From Bacteroidota bacterium (GTDB lineage: Bacteria; Bacteroidota; Bacteroidia; Chitinophagales; LD1), in contig JAFDYQ010000005.1 in assembly GCA_018267365.1 (NCBI GenBank), positions 1 through 64,000 on the forward strand: a DNA stretch of 64,000 nucleotides, written 5' to 3'. Both the position numbers and the translations under genes were made by a program. The notes below the pieces were generated by a model. The model did not search any database and was not told the DNA's origin. It saw only the letters and a program-made list of their open reading frames with translations. Within the stretch, counting starts at the first letter, position 1, and every line of letters begins with the position of its first letter. Of the stretch, positions 42,430 to 52,773 are shown piece after piece.

Positions 42430-44424
42430 ATGTCATCTACAGACCAGCATACCAACGCCCTCATCCATGAGACCAGCCCCTACCTGCTCCAGCACGCGCA
42501 CAATCCCGTACACTGGATGCCCTGGGGCAATGCAGCCTGGGATAAGGCCAGGGCCGAAGATAAACTCGTAGTGGTCAGCATAGGCTACTCTGCCTGCCAC
42601 TGGTGCCATGTGATGGAGCATGAAAGTTTTGAGGATAAAGTGGTGGCGGACATCATGAATGACCACTTCGTCAGTATCAAGGTAGACCGCGAGGAGCGCC
42701 CCGACGTAGACCAGATCTATATGGATGCCGTGCAGATCATCACCGGCCACGGCGGCTGGCCGCTGAATGCGATCTGTCTGCCGGATGGGCACCCTATCTA
42801 TGCCGGCACATATTTTCAAAGGGAGCAGTGGAAACAAGTACTACTCTACCTGACCAATTACTACCACAAAGAACGCGAAGACGCCCTGGTGCGTGCCGCA
42901 GAGATCGTGCGCGGCATCAAGGTGCTGGACACCATTACGCCTGTGGCTGATGCGGCCTTTGATCCAGCAGACCGTGCGGCTATGTTTGAGCGGATAGACT
43001 ATGCCTGGGATTATGAGAGAGGAGGCCGCGCTGGCGCGCCTAAATTTCCTATGCCTATTACGATGCAGTACCTGCTGCAAAACTACTTTTACACTCACAA
43101 TGAAAAAGCACTGAAGGCCGTGACCATCACGCTGGACCAGATACTGGCGGGTGGTATCTATGACCAGATAGGCGGCGGCTTTGCGCGCTACTCTGTAGAT
43201 GCAGAGTGGACCATACCGCACTTTGAGAAAATGCTCTATGACAATGCCCAGCTCGTCTCGCTCTACTCGCAGGCATACCAGATCACCAAGAAGGAATCTT
43301 ACCGCGATGCTGTGTATGAAACGGCAGCTTTCCTTCAGCGCGAAATGACTGCACCATCAGGTGGCTTCTACTCTGCACTAGACGCAGACTCAGAGGGTGT
43401 AGAGGGGAAATTCTACATATGGACTTATGATGAATTGAAAGGCATCCTCGGACAAGACTTTGATGCTTTTACTTCCTACTACGATGTAACGCCGGAGGGT
43501 AATTTTGAGCACGGCTATATCAACCTTCGCAGGCTTTCACTAGAAATACCGGATGCGGCTACAAAGACCAAAGTCCGCAGATGGAGCGAAAAGCTACTCG
43601 CCATCCGCAGCGCGCGCATAAGACCGGGGCTGGATGATAAGATACTGACCTCATGGAATGCCCTGATGCTGAAAGGGCTGATAGATGCTTGTAATGCCTT
43701 TGGCGATGATACCTTTCTACAGCTAGCGCACGCCAATGCTTCTTTCATCAAGACAAACTGTATCAAAGCCGATCACAGTCTCTACCGCAGCCACAAGGAA
43801 GGACGCTCCACTATCAATGGTTTTCTGGATGACTACTCGTTTACTATCGAGGCCTTCATAGCGCTGTACCAGGCTACCTTTGAGGAGGCATGGCTGACGG
43901 AGGCCAAGGCGCTGGCAGATCATGTCATCCAGCATTTTTACTCTATAGAAAAAGGCATTTTCTTTTACACCTCTGTCAGCGATGACCCACTCATAGCACG
44001 CAAGACGGAGACATCGGATAACGTGATCCCATCATCCAACTCCAGCATGGCCAAAGCGCTCTACCTGCTCGGCCACCTGCTGGATGAGGAGCGCTACCTG
44101 CGCATAGCCCGCCAGCAGACACTCAACCTGAAGGAAAATGCACTAAAGCACACCGCGTTTTACGCCAACTGGGCCATGCTCACAGATGGTTTTATACAAG
44201 AGCCAAATGAGGTGGCGATCTGCGGGGAGGATGCATTGCATCTGAGAAAAGACTTTGCCAGTGCATATAGACCTGACACGATCATACTCGGTGCGATGAA
44301 GGAAAGTACGTTACCACTACTCGCAGGAAAGTATCAGGCGCAAGGCACCTGGATCTACGTCTGTCGCAATAAGACCTGCCAGCTACCCGTACAAACGGTG
44401 AGCGAGGCGAGGCAACAGATGTAA
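42430..44424 (+). CDS. Thioredoxin-domain protein of the YyaL/SPATA20 family
   Basis: A 664-residue protein. The N-terminal thioredoxin-like domain (about 1-160) carries [14 protein letters not shown] with a C-x-x-C motif, and [13 protein letters not shown]. The rest is a six-hairpin (alpha/alpha-6) glycosidase-like fold with [27 protein letters not shown] and [18 protein letters not shown] 42430 ([19 protein letters not shown]) matches the family N-terminus; upstream codons are extra. Function of the family is not settled. Confidence 0.9.
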   Translation: MSSTDQHTNALIHETSPYLLQHAHNPVHWMPWGNAAWDKARAEDKLVVVSIGYSACHWCHVMEHESFEDKVVADIMNDHFVSIKVDREERPDVDQIYMDAVQIITGHGGWPLNAICLPDGHPIYAGTYFQREQWKQVLLYLTNYYHKEREDALVRAAEIVRGIKVLDTITPVADAAFDPADRAAMFERIDYAWDYERGGRAGAPKFPMPITMQYLLQNYFYTHNEKALKAVTITLDQILAGGIYDQIGGGFARYSVDAEWTIPHFEKMLYDNAQLVSLYSQAYQITKKESYRDAVYETAAFLQREMTAPSGGFYSALDADSEGVEGKFYIWTYDELKGILGQDFDAFTSYYDVTPEGNFEHGYINLRRLSLEIPDAATKTKVRRWSEKLLAIRSARIRPGLDDKILTSWNALMLKGLIDACNAFGDDTFLQLAHANASFIKTNCIKADHSLYRSHKEGRSTINGFLDDYSFTIEAFIALYQATFEEAWLTEAKALADHVIQHFYSIEKGIFFYTSVSDDPLIARKTETSDNVIPSSNSSMAKALYLLGHLLDEERYLRIARQQTLNLKENALKHTAFYANWAMLTDGFIQEPNEVAICGEDALHLRKDFASAYRPDTIILGAMKESTLPLLAGKYQAQGTWIYVCRNKTCQLPVQTVSEARQQM

Positions 44425-45048
44425 CTATATACCGGCCTCTTGCTGTAGGAGCGCCCAAATCAGCGGATAGTATTTGCCCTTGAGCGAGCGCATCTTATCC
44501 TTATCAGCCCAGAGTACCTGCTCGATATCTTCCTCCGTTTGTGGCGTGAGTTTATCCTGGCCTTCCTTGGCCGTCATGTGGTACCAGTGCGTCTCTTTGA
44601 TGCAGTTCTTTCCTTTCAGGACGTAGCAGTGATAGGTCACGATGGCCGGCTCTGCCTGCGTGCCGATCTGCACACCTGTCTCCTCCTCTACCTCACGGCG
44701 GGCAGCGCTGAATATCTTTTCGCCCTTCTCCACCTTGCCCTTCGGCAGGTCCCAGTAGCCGCGACGAAACATGATGAGCACCTCACCGCGCTCATTCTCT
44801 ACGATACCGCCGGCTGCTACGATGCCATCCGCATAGTTGAAAATAGACTCCAGTGCTTCCTCTACGTGCGGGGTGATCAGCAGGATATTCTGATGGTACT
44901 TTTCGTCAAAGAGCTCTTTAGGCTCCACGCGAAACTCAAAGCCGCTTTCGTCATCTGCTATGACTCTTTGATAGTTGCTCCTGTCAGCACTGATATCCGT
45001 GGTAATGAGCAGGTGCTGCTCATTGAAAAAGACCTTTATATTGTTCAT
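44425..45048 (-). CDS. Nudix hydrolase with N-terminal extension
   Basis: A 207-residue protein. The Nudix box GKVEKGEKIFSAARREVEEETGV lies at about 115-137, read as G-x5-E-x7-REVEEETG. The first roughly 75 residues (MNNIKVFFNEQHLLITTD...) form a separate small domain. Substrate not determinable; nucleotide or sugar diphosphates are typical. It is divergent from pyrE by 33 bases. Confidence 0.88.
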   Translation of the reverse strand: MNNIKVFFNEQHLLITTDISADRSNYQRVIADDESGFEFRVEPKELFDEKYHQNILLITPHVEEALESIFNYADGIVAAGGIVENERGEVLIMFRRGYWDLPKGKVEKGEKIFSAARREVEEETGVQIGTQAEPAIVTYHCYVLKGKNCIKETHWYHMTAKEGQDKLTPQTEEDIEQVLWADKDKMRSLKGKYYPLIWALLQQEAGI

Positions 45049-45057
45049 CTAGTTTGA

Positions 45058-45065
45058 TAGTTTTG
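45058..45065 (+). promoter_or_regulatory. -7 element of pyrE promoter
   Basis: TAGTTTTG fits TAnnTTTG, 16 bases before the pyrE ATG at 45082. No clean TTTG is seen at the -33 spacing. The leader would be very short. Confidence 0.45.
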
Positions 45066-45081
45066 CGGCCAAATCCTGACA

Positions 45082-45723
45082 ATGATCTACAATAATGTCG
45101 TGGCACGCGAAGTTGCCGAATACTTGCTGGAAATCAAAGCTGTGGTACTGAGCCCGGAGCAGCCTTTCACATGGGCATCCGGCCTCAAGAGTCCTATCTA
45201 CTGTGACAACCGCAAGACCCTTTCCTACCCACGTGTACGCACTTTTATCAAGACAGCTTTTGCCGAGATCATTGCTGAGGAGTTTAAGGGTGCAGAAGTG
45301 ATAGCAGGCGTGGCTACAGCGGGTATCCCGCACGGCGCGCTGGTGGCGGATGTGCTGAACCTACCCTTTGTCTACGTGCGAGACAAGCCCAAAGGTCATG
45401 GTATGGAGAATCAGATAGAGGGCAAACTGAATAGTGGTCAGAAAGTAGTAGTAATAGAAGATTTGATCTCTACCGGCGGCAGCTCTCTGAAAGCTGTAGA
45501 AGCGCTACGCTCTGCAGGCGCAGATGTAATGGGATTAGGTGCGATATTTACTTATGGTTTTGACAAGTCAGTAAAAGCATTTGAAGACGCTAACTGCAAA
45601 TTCTTTACCCTCTCAAACTATGAGTCCCTGCTGGACAAAGCCATAGAAAACGACTACGTGAAAGCCGCTGATAAAGACGAACTGATAAAGTGGTATAAAG
45701 ACCCTGAGGCCTGGGGCAAGTAA
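45082..45723 (+). CDS. pyrE: Orotate phosphoribosyltransferase
   Basis: A 213-residue enzyme adding PRPP to orotate in pyrimidine synthesis. The PRPP loop is VVVIEDLISTGGSSLKAVEA, with FVYVRDKPKGHGMENQIEG containing the flexible catalytic Lys loop and PFTWASGLKSPIYCDNRK at the N-terminus. Length is normal. Confidence 0.95.
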   Translation: MIYNNVVAREVAEYLLEIKAVVLSPEQPFTWASGLKSPIYCDNRKTLSYPRVRTFIKTAFAEIIAEEFKGAEVIAGVATAGIPHGALVADVLNLPFVYVRDKPKGHGMENQIEGKLNSGQKVVVIEDLISTGGSSLKAVEALRSAGADVMGLGAIFTYGFDKSVKAFEDANCKFFTLSNYESLLDKAIENDYVKAADKDELIKWYKDPEAWGK

Positions 45724-46887
45724 TCAGCTCCTGGTTTTGCCTACGCGATACACATTATAGCTGCGGATAGCATATACGGCTGCTATCAGAATATTGGCCA
45801 GCAGAAAATGCTGCGGTAGCAGTTTCCATCCTATCACTACTATAGCAGCCAATACAGCCGACACAAGAAAATAGTATTGCACCCATTTCCTCTTCGCTAC
45901 AAACGGAGTGAAGAAAGCCATGACCAGATGCGTGGGCAGCGCCCAGAGGATATTGAGATTCCACTGTGTGGTAGTATGCTCTGTGAATCCCCCCAATAGG
46001 AGAAACTGCCATCCGAAAAATCCGGCAAGGAAAAACAAGATGATGTCCAGCGCGTAGAAATACCGACCACTTTTGACTTCCCAGAAAGTCACCATCACAA
46101 TTAGCAGCAGCAATGCTCCAAAGACCATCACCGGTGTGATCTTTTGATCCAGCGTTTTCTCAGTAGTCGGTTTTACATCTAGCAACGTCACTTTAGGCCC
46201 CGCTAGTGGCTGGCCTGATATCGTAGCATGGGCAAATGCCTGGCTGAGGTAATCCGGCAGAAATGTCTCCTCCTGTGGAGTGGCCGTACGATCCACCGGG
46301 AGGCCTATCAGCAGCCCCATGCCAAACTGTTCCCAGGGTTGCTGCTCGGAGTAGTCATTGATCAGTGTGCGAAAAGACTTCTTATCCTTAAAAGTGCTAT
46401 AGTCAAATTTGACCTCGGGTATATTTTTCTCAAATACATCACGGATCCGCGTAGCGCAGTTGTCCCAAAGAAAATCGTAGCGGTAGTTTCGATTTTCCGG
46501 TTTAGCGTTGTTGACCAGAAAGTCAAAGATCTTTACTCGCTGGCTGTCATTGAGGTGTAGCTCCTGCTCATAGATGCTACGACCTTCATAGACATAGTTA
46601 TCATAGAAATCACGGTAGCCGTCCACACCGATCATGTAGATCATGTGGCCCTTGAGGAAGTTCAGGTAAAAATTTGGCGCGCCGAAGTCGAAGGTGCCAT
46701 AGTTAAACACTACATCAAACCCCTGTCTGTAATCTGTGACTCTGATTCCGCTATGCCCAAAACAGGAGTACAGTTCATTGCCCGGTGCGCAGGTGAGCAG
46801 GCTGATGCGGGCAGAGTCTGATAGCTCCACAGCACGTACCTGCTGCACACAAAATACCAGACATAAGGCCAAGATGAGCGTACGCAT
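45724..46887 (-). CDS. DUF4105 membrane protein, candidate lipoprotein N-acyltransferase (Lnb-type)
   Basis: A 387-residue protein with signal peptide (MRTLILALCLVFCVQQVRA). The DUF4105 domain (about 28-200) has TCAPGNELYSCFGHSGIRV and FLWDNCATRIRDVF, giving a conserved His and Cys pair. About four membrane helices follow at 255-385. DUF4105 proteins (Lnb) have been described in Bacteroides as enzymes that add the third acyl chain to lipoproteins; I rely on memory for this. The many lipoproteins in this window would be substrates. Confidence 0.85.
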   Translation of the reverse strand: MRTLILALCLVFCVQQVRAVELSDSARISLLTCAPGNELYSCFGHSGIRVTDYRQGFDVVFNYGTFDFGAPNFYLNFLKGHMIYMIGVDGYRDFYDNYVYEGRSIYEQELHLNDSQRVKIFDFLVNNAKPENRNYRYDFLWDNCATRIRDVFEKNIPEVKFDYSTFKDKKSFRTLINDYSEQQPWEQFGMGLLIGLPVDRTATPQEETFLPDYLSQAFAHATISGQPLAGPKVTLLDVKPTTEKTLDQKITPVMVFGALLLLIVMVTFWEVKSGRYFYALDIILFFLAGFFGWQFLLLGGFTEHTTTQWNLNILWALPTHLVMAFFTPFVAKRKWVQYYFLVSAVLAAIVVIGWKLLPQHFLLANILIAAVYAIRSYNVYRVGKTRS

Positions 46888-46906
46888 ATGGAGAGAGAAC
46901 TTCTGT

Positions 46907-47509
46907 TTAGTTGAGGTTAGGATTTTCGGGATAGCCCGCCATAGTTTGATAGATGCCTCCCATATCCGTCATGATCTTTCGCCAGAGATTGTCAGGATCA
47001 TTATCAAAGACGTATTCATGCCTGGCGCGAGCTATGATCCATGAGTTATCTTTGATCTCATCTTTGAGCTGCTGCGCCTCCCATCCGGAGTAGCCGATGT
47101 AGAAGCGCACATGGTTTGTCGTGATCTCGCCCTGGCGTATCAACTTTTTGAGCTGGTCAAAGTTTCCTCCCCACCAGAGGCCCTCGGCTAGTTTAGTGCT
47201 ATCTGTGATCAGGTGACCCATAGTATGCACCATCTGTATCATATCTGTACCGACTGGGCCGCCGAGAAAAAGTTTACCCCCGAAATCTTTAGGAAAGTTC
47301 TCCAGCAGGTCATCTAGGCTCAGCTGGACTGGCTTATTGAGTATGACCCCCGATGTGCCCTCTACACTATGATGACGGCATACCAAGATCACCGTCCTGC
47401 GGAAGTTTTCATCCCACATAAACGGCTCCGACAGGAGGAGACTGCCGGGCTGTATTACTTTGTCCTTCTCGTGCTCGTAGCTCCAGATGCTATTTGTACT
47501 CTCGCTCAC
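46907..47509 (-). CDS. YqgE/AlgH family protein
   Basis: A 200-residue protein with the family signature VIQPGSLLLSEPFMWDENF, TVILVCRHHSVEGTSGVILN and LFLGGPVGTDMIQMVHT. Family function is uncertain (putative regulator). It ends 20 bases before the DUF4105 gene and on the same strand, so they are probably one transcription unit. Confidence 0.9.
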   Translation of the reverse strand: MSESTNSIWSYEHEKDKVIQPGSLLLSEPFMWDENFRRTVILVCRHHSVEGTSGVILNKPVQLSLDDLLENFPKDFGGKLFLGGPVGTDMIQMVHTMGHLITDSTKLAEGLWWGGNFDQLKKLIRQGEITTNHVRFYIGYSGWEAQQLKDEIKDNSWIIARARHEYVFDNDPDNLWRKIMTDMGGIYQTMAGYPENPNLN

Positions 47510-47618
47510 TACTCAAACCTACGGTAAAAATCCCAAATCATTTGACATTTGAGTGGCTCAACGAAGTGTCAATTTTCATCGTCTTAGAATGTAAATGAAT
47601 GCTTAAATTAGCACCTAT

Positions 47619-49361
47619 ATGAATTCAAAACGGTTTCTCCTTCTCTTTTGGTCGATGCTGCTGGGTTCGGCTACGCTACTGGGTCAAACTACTTACTCTT
47701 TCAATGTAGCTGTAGATACGGCTATCGAGGCTAATGCTACTGTAATAGCCGGGTATGTGCGCGCCGATACGCCGCCTGCGGCAGATGATTCTGTCCAGAT
47801 CTCAATAGTAGGATCACTGCCGCGGTCATCTCACATGAATCCGCAATCGCCTTACACCATCTATTTCCCGGCGGGTGCAGATTCCGTGCCATTCAGCATA
47901 CAGCTATACGATGACACCTTTCCGGAAAATCCGGAGCACGTACATTTCCACTTGAATGCCTATGGGACTTCCGACTCTATAGGCGCTCAGAATACACTGC
48001 TTTTTGTATTGGTAGATAACGACCTGCCCGCTACCATTAGCTTTGTGATAGATACAGGGTCTGCCTATCTGCATGACGGTTCATTTTCCGTCTGCGTGAC
48101 GATCAATAACCCCAATCCATTTTATGTCAGGTACTACACGCGCACCTATGACTCAGCGTTTGTGACCCCGCTGGGTCATTTTACCGCCTTAGGTGGATGG
48201 AATTATTTCTATACCTGGGGTACTATCTGGGCGCCTCCCGGTGTCAGTACACTATGCCAGGATATTACTATTGTGCCTAATAGCGATACACTACCTGATC
48301 GTACATTGATGGTAGTCGTCCAAAATCTGGATGATAACATACTGACAGATTCCACGTTCCGGTTTACGATCCACAATGACAACTGGTATTATCCTCCTTC
48401 GGTTTCGTTTGACCATACCGGTATGATCGTCTTAAAAGATACTACAGTCAGAATAGGTATTCCCATCACTACCTACAATCCCAATCATCTGGCATTCCCT
48501 TTCATCGTAGATACGGTGGGCTTCAGCTCCACATCTACGCTGGATAGCAATATTCTGGCGCACCTTTACTTCAATGGCAACAACTATTTCAATCACCCCG
48601 GTGGTTTGTGGCATGACACTGTTTGGGCCTTTGTCCTGGACAATCATCTGATAAATGATACCAGCACGATTGTATTTCGCTTCAAGGGAGTCAGGCAAAA
48701 CTTATCCCCGGATACGCTGTTCTATCTGACAATGATCGATACCGGTGCATTGGTCATATCATTCAAGGGGGCGGGTTTTGCTCATCTCAAGCTGGACAGC
48801 ATAGGCTATGTGCAGGTCTATACGAGCGGGCCGGTCAAATACGATATCACCGCCAAGGTGACTTACCTCAATGGAGATGCCGTGATGGGCACTGACTTTC
48901 TCTGGAGAGATACTACAGTCACATTTCCAGCCAATGCCTATGATACGATATCCCTACCGGTGACAATGCTGAGAAATGGCGTACACGATGGCAATAAACA
49001 GATCAACTTCCTGCTGTCTGATGTCACACCATCTACGCCCAGGTACGATATCATCCAATACACTTATACCATTATCGACAATGACTCAATGGCTGTCTGG
49101 CCCACAGGCTTAGATGAGCCGGGTAAAGAAGCAATAGTACAGATTTACCCTAATCCATTTGTCAATGCTATCACCATCCATACTGTCGCATCATATTATT
49201 ATGCCATTTATGTCACCGATATGCTGGGTCGTAGTGTAAAGGTGATAAAGGATGTGATCGGAGATACCACTTTGCCTCTCTCTGAGCTGCCTCAGGGCAC
49301 ATACCTACTGCGTGTAGAAAGTGTAGATCATAGTTTCACGAGCCGTATCACCAAGTTCTAG
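47619..49361 (+). CDS. T9SS type A sorting-domain protein with Calx-beta-like repeats
   Basis: A 580-residue protein with signal peptide MNSKRFLLLFWSMLLGSATLLGQ. The body holds about four beta-sandwich units ending in DN/NDN turns (FVLVDNDLP, FTIHNDNW, YTIIDNDS), like Calx-beta repeats. The C-terminal sorting tail has QIYPNPFVNAITI, YVTDMLGRSVKV and LPQGTYLLRVES. It is a secreted surface protein of adhesin-like build. Its stop shares CTAG with the convergent Nudix gene. Confidence 0.85.
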   Translation: MNSKRFLLLFWSMLLGSATLLGQTTYSFNVAVDTAIEANATVIAGYVRADTPPAADDSVQISIVGSLPRSSHMNPQSPYTIYFPAGADSVPFSIQLYDDTFPENPEHVHFHLNAYGTSDSIGAQNTLLFVLVDNDLPATISFVIDTGSAYLHDGSFSVCVTINNPNPFYVRYYTRTYDSAFVTPLGHFTALGGWNYFYTWGTIWAPPGVSTLCQDITIVPNSDTLPDRTLMVVVQNLDDNILTDSTFRFTIHNDNWYYPPSVSFDHTGMIVLKDTTVRIGIPITTYNPNHLAFPFIVDTVGFSSTSTLDSNILAHLYFNGNNYFNHPGGLWHDTVWAFVLDNHLINDTSTIVFRFKGVRQNLSPDTLFYLTMIDTGALVISFKGAGFAHLKLDSIGYVQVYTSGPVKYDITAKVTYLNGDAVMGTDFLWRDTTVTFPANAYDTISLPVTMLRNGVHDGNKQINFLLSDVTPSTPRYDIIQYTYTIIDNDSMAVWPTGLDEPGKEAIVQIYPNPFVNAITIHTVASYYYAIYVTDMLGRSVKVIKDVIGDTTLPLSELPQGTYLLRVESVDHSFTSRITKF

Positions 49362-49984
49362 ATGGGTCGATTTTGTAATACAAACACAAATTCGCTCATC
49401 ATGATGGCAGTCGCGCCCCATATCACGTACTTGTCGTAAAGATATGCCGGCACTTCAACTTCCGCTTTCCCTATCAGCTTGATACGCGTAGTAGCCCGGT
49501 TCTCGTCGTTCATGAAAAAGGATAACGGTATCTCCACGATCTCCTCCACTTCATATTCGTGCTTAGTAAAATTAAATGGACCGGACAAAATACCTACTGT
49601 AGGATAAACCAGAAAATTGCTGGGGGGTATGTAGAGATGAGTCAGGTGACCTAATACCTGCACCGCAGCCGGCTCTACACCGATCTCCTCCTGTGTCTCG
49701 CGCAGCGCCGTATAGGTAATATCGGGATCGCCCTCTTCCTTTTTGCCTCCGGGGAAACTCATCTGGCCACTATGCGTGCCACTATATTCTTTGCGTAGAG
49801 TGAATATTACCTTATACCCTTCAGGCACAGGATTGATCAGAAGCAATACACCACCTATGCGCGGATTAAATTTCATTACCTCCTCGTCAGTATAGTCCGG
49901 CCTGTATCCCGGTGCCATCAGAAACTGTGCTTCCTTGCCAGGCAGAGGACGTGCGAGTCTTGCTTTTAGATCAGAAATGTCCAT
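49358..49984 (-). CDS. CoA pyrophosphatase-type Nudix hydrolase
   Basis: A 208-residue protein. GQMSFPGGKKEEGDPDITYTALRETQEEIGV combines the UPF0035/CoA-Nudix lead-in with a full Nudix box (read in parts). This is the NudL/YeaB group that hydrolyses CoA and its esters. Confidence 0.9.
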   Translation of the reverse strand: MDISDLKARLARPLPGKEAQFLMAPGYRPDYTDEEVMKFNPRIGGVLLLINPVPEGYKVIFTLRKEYSGTHSGQMSFPGGKKEEGDPDITYTALRETQEEIGVEPAAVQVLGHLTHLYIPPSNFLVYPTVGILSGPFNFTKHEYEVEEIVEIPLSFFMNDENRATTRIKLIGKAEVEVPAYLYDKYVIWGATAIMMSEFVFVLQNRPI

Positions 49985-50041
49985 TTTCTTTTATTTCTCC
50001 AATATTCTTAAATTCGCCTTCCCTCATAAAAGGTGAAGTTA

Positions 50042-51193
50042 ATGCAATCAAGATTTATCACAGCAGGCATTTTGAAAGACGAGACCGACGTGGTGCTGGC
50101 ATACGAGCTGAAGGAGGCAGAGTTTCGCCTGGACCTGCATGTCATTCCCAGAAAGGCGCTGAGCAAAGAATTATTTGACAAGCTCAGTACTGACTGGGTG
50201 AGCGGAGGAGAGTTTGAGTTTCCCGAAGGGACTGAGCTGATCAATCCTGACATCAATGCTGACAGCATCCTGCCCGACCAGATCAAATCTGACAAGACAG
50301 GCGAGATACGCCATAAGCAAAATGAATGGGCAGTACAACTCCTGACCAATAAGCTATGGGAGAGCTACCTGATAGAACTGGACAAACTCAAAAAGCGCGC
50401 TGCCGAGTTGGCGCATTATGACAAGTCGCTTTTTGATGATGCCAAGTCATACTGGGAGCGTGTACTGGAGCACAAAAAAGAAAGAAATATCACTCAGGAG
50501 AGACTGGATAAGATCAAGGAAGACGTCAATGCGATCTTTGAGCAGCTCAAAACTTTCCGCAAGACTGAGAGTGCAGAGTTTGAAAAAGGTTCCAATGGCG
50601 TACGCGAGCAGATAGTGGAGAAGCTAAACCAGATTAAGGCCAAGGCTGATGAAAAGGCAAACTTCAAGGCCTTGCATGACGAGATCAAGGCTCTCCAAAA
50701 TGAATACCGCAGCCAGCGTCTGCTGAAGTCAGATGAGACGACTGTGCGCAAGGCCTACGATGATGCATTCCACTACATCAGCGAGCAGCGCAATAAGTAC
50801 TTCTCTGACAAATTTGAATCCCGCATTTCCGGCCTGAAAGATGTGATCTCCAAAATGGAGAAAGGTCTGGAGCGTGACCGCAAAGACCTGGACTACTTTA
50901 CGAAGAAAGCCGAAAGCCCACGCATACAATCTTTGGAGCTACAGCTCCTGAAGGTGCGTCTGCGCCAGATCAAGGAGACTATCACCTCCAAGGAAGACAA
51001 GCTAAAGGACATACACAAAACACTGGATAGCATCCTGAAGCAGGCTAGCAAATCAAATAAGGCAGAGAAAGGCGCTAAAGATACCGACAAGCCCGAGCCG
51101 CAAGCAGAAGGCACTACAGAAAATGCCGTATCAGGTGAACAAACCGAAGCCCCTGCACCGGAAGCGGCCACCGATGCTCCCGCAGAGCAATAA
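50042..51193 (+). CDS. Long coiled-coil protein
   Basis: A 383-residue cytoplasmic protein. The first roughly 100 residues form a small globular part (MQSRFITAGILKDETDVV ... EFEFPEGTELIN). Residues about 110-335 are near-continuous coiled coil rich in Glu/Lys/Arg, and the last 45 are a Pro/Glu/Ala-rich tail. I recognise no family. ATG 50042 is used rather than the GTG three codons earlier. A 17-base-pair terminator follows. Confidence 0.75.
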   Translation: MQSRFITAGILKDETDVVLAYELKEAEFRLDLHVIPRKALSKELFDKLSTDWVSGGEFEFPEGTELINPDINADSILPDQIKSDKTGEIRHKQNEWAVQLLTNKLWESYLIELDKLKKRAAELAHYDKSLFDDAKSYWERVLEHKKERNITQERLDKIKEDVNAIFEQLKTFRKTESAEFEKGSNGVREQIVEKLNQIKAKADEKANFKALHDEIKALQNEYRSQRLLKSDETTVRKAYDDAFHYISEQRNKYFSDKFESRISGLKDVISKMEKGLERDRKDLDYFTKKAESPRIQSLELQLLKVRLRQIKETITSKEDKLKDIHKTLDSILKQASKSNKAEKGAKDTDKPEPQAEGTTENAVSGEQTEAPAPEAATDAPAEQ

Positions 51194-51210
51194 CTTTTTA
51201 AATCTCTATA

Positions 51211-51252
51211 AAAGCAAAGCCCTCAGGACGACCTGAGGGCTTTGCTTTTTGA
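51211..51252. terminator. Strong bidirectional terminator
   Basis: A perfect 17-base-pair stem (51211-51227 with 51232-51248) around the loop ACGA. The right arm is followed by T residues and the left arm preceded by A residues, so it works for both convergent genes. Confidence 0.9.
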
Positions 51253-51265
51253 TTCTTGATTCAGG

Positions 51266-52687
51266 CTATTTAGCTACTGTGATTTTAGTGACAGCCAGTG
51301 TCTGGCCGGCTGCATTAGCTATCTGTATGGAGTAGTACCCTGCATCCACACTGCTCAGATCCAGTACTGACTGCCCGGAGGCGAGCTGCATGGCGCTCAC
51401 CAGGCGTCCTTGCAGATCGTACACTTTTGCTTCCCCACCTGTGATCTGACTATTAGCTGTGACATACAGCTTATCCTTTGCAGGATTAGGGTACACCCTG
51501 ATAGCCGCATCTGCACCCAGTGCAGATATACCTACTGTGCAATCGACTATATAAAAGCGAGACAGAGCAGCACTGGCAGTACAGCCATTATTATCCGTGT
51601 AGATATAGGTCAGGTTCTTATTACCAAGTGAAGCATTTGCCGGATAGAATATCCCTTGACGCACACCGTTGCCGGTATAGGTGCCCCCTGCAGGGCTACC
51701 ACCCGTCAGCTGGATAGGTGCATCGTCTTTGCATAGCGTATCGAGGTATCCCGTGAAGGTCACTACGGGCAGCGGGTGAACGGTGAGGGTGATCGTATCA
51801 GATACCCATAGAGCATGGTTGTGAGTCACCAGTACATTATACTGACCGGAGGTATTCACACGTATTTTGTATGTGCTATATGGCAGCATGACTCCGTCTC
51901 GAAACCACACATAGCTATCTCCTGCTATCTCATCAGTACGTATAGCTATAGTATCTCCCTCGCACCTGACCTGATCCGTTTTAGGGAATAGATAAGCCTT
52001 GAAGATCGTATCGTAACCGAGAAAATGCACATTGTCCACCCACAGCTGGCCACCCAGGACACCCTGGCCGAAAGTAGTGGCGCTGGATTCGATCTGTATT
52101 TTTAGTGTATCCGGATTCAGAGCAGAATAGTATGTGATCTTTGCCTTTACAGTAGAGAAATTATTAGACGGGTTTAGGTTGATAGTAGCAGAGCCTACAG
52201 TCACTGTCCCGTCGTGAGCAGTGGCATGCGTCAGGTTTACATTCACTGTACCGTGATCTTGTCCGGACGGGAGCTTGTATTTATACGACAGTTCGATGGA
52301 GTCAGGCCGGTCTGTATACGCCACCCCGCCCAGTGTCACCTGAAACGATGTCAGCCCCTGCGGTGTCAAACCATAGTTGCCTATAGACATAGAGCCGGCA
52401 AAGGTAATATCGCCCACGATCGGGAAGGAAACTCCCTTTGTAGTAAGCAGTGCCGAGGAGGAGCCGGAGGCTACATTAGCCGGGTCAGTCTCCTGCACTA
52501 CGAGGTTTTGTGATGGCAGGTTAAAGGGCAGTACAGTCAGCACATCGTCTATGGTCTTCCAGCGCACAGGGTTTTGTGCGCCATTCAGAGAGGTCCAGCT
52601 CTCAAAATCACCATTCGGTATCGCGGTCTGTGCTGTAGCAGACAAAACAAAGGCACTGAGGAACAAGAAGGTATACACTCTTATCAT
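51266..52687 (-). CDS. T9SS type A sorting-domain protein
   Basis: A 473-residue protein with signal peptide MIRVYTFLFLSAFVLSATAQ. An N-terminal carbohydrate-binding-like beta domain (about 20-220, IPNGDFESWTSLNGAQNPVR) is followed by Ig-like repeats (CEGDTIAIRTDEIAGDSYVW, GGTYTGNGVRQG). The sorting tail has RVYPNPAKDKLYVT, VYDLQGRLVS and DAGYYSIQIAN. Probable secreted surface protein. Confidence 0.88.
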   Translation of the reverse strand: MIRVYTFLFLSAFVLSATAQTAIPNGDFESWTSLNGAQNPVRWKTIDDVLTVLPFNLPSQNLVVQETDPANVASGSSSALLTTKGVSFPIVGDITFAGSMSIGNYGLTPQGLTSFQVTLGGVAYTDRPDSIELSYKYKLPSGQDHGTVNVNLTHATAHDGTVTVGSATINLNPSNNFSTVKAKITYYSALNPDTLKIQIESSATTFGQGVLGGQLWVDNVHFLGYDTIFKAYLFPKTDQVRCEGDTIAIRTDEIAGDSYVWFRDGVMLPYSTYKIRVNTSGQYNVLVTHNHALWVSDTITLTVHPLPVVTFTGYLDTLCKDDAPIQLTGGSPAGGTYTGNGVRQGIFYPANASLGNKNLTYIYTDNNGCTASAALSRFYIVDCTVGISALGADAAIRVYPNPAKDKLYVTANSQITGGEAKVYDLQGRLVSAMQLASGQSVLDLSSVDAGYYSIQIANAAGQTLAVTKITVAK

Positions 52688-52773
52688 GCAGAAAAGTATT
52701 TATAGCTAAAATAATCAGGTTTTGATATTCCTACTGCACAATTCATCTAACATATGTCAGCATCCGCTGTCTG

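Noticed and set aside
42318-42464. Longer start of the epimerase-CBS gene
   Set aside because: The extra 49 residues would overlap the start of the divergent YyaL-family gene and fill the promoter region; GTG 42317 begins directly at the barrel's first strand.
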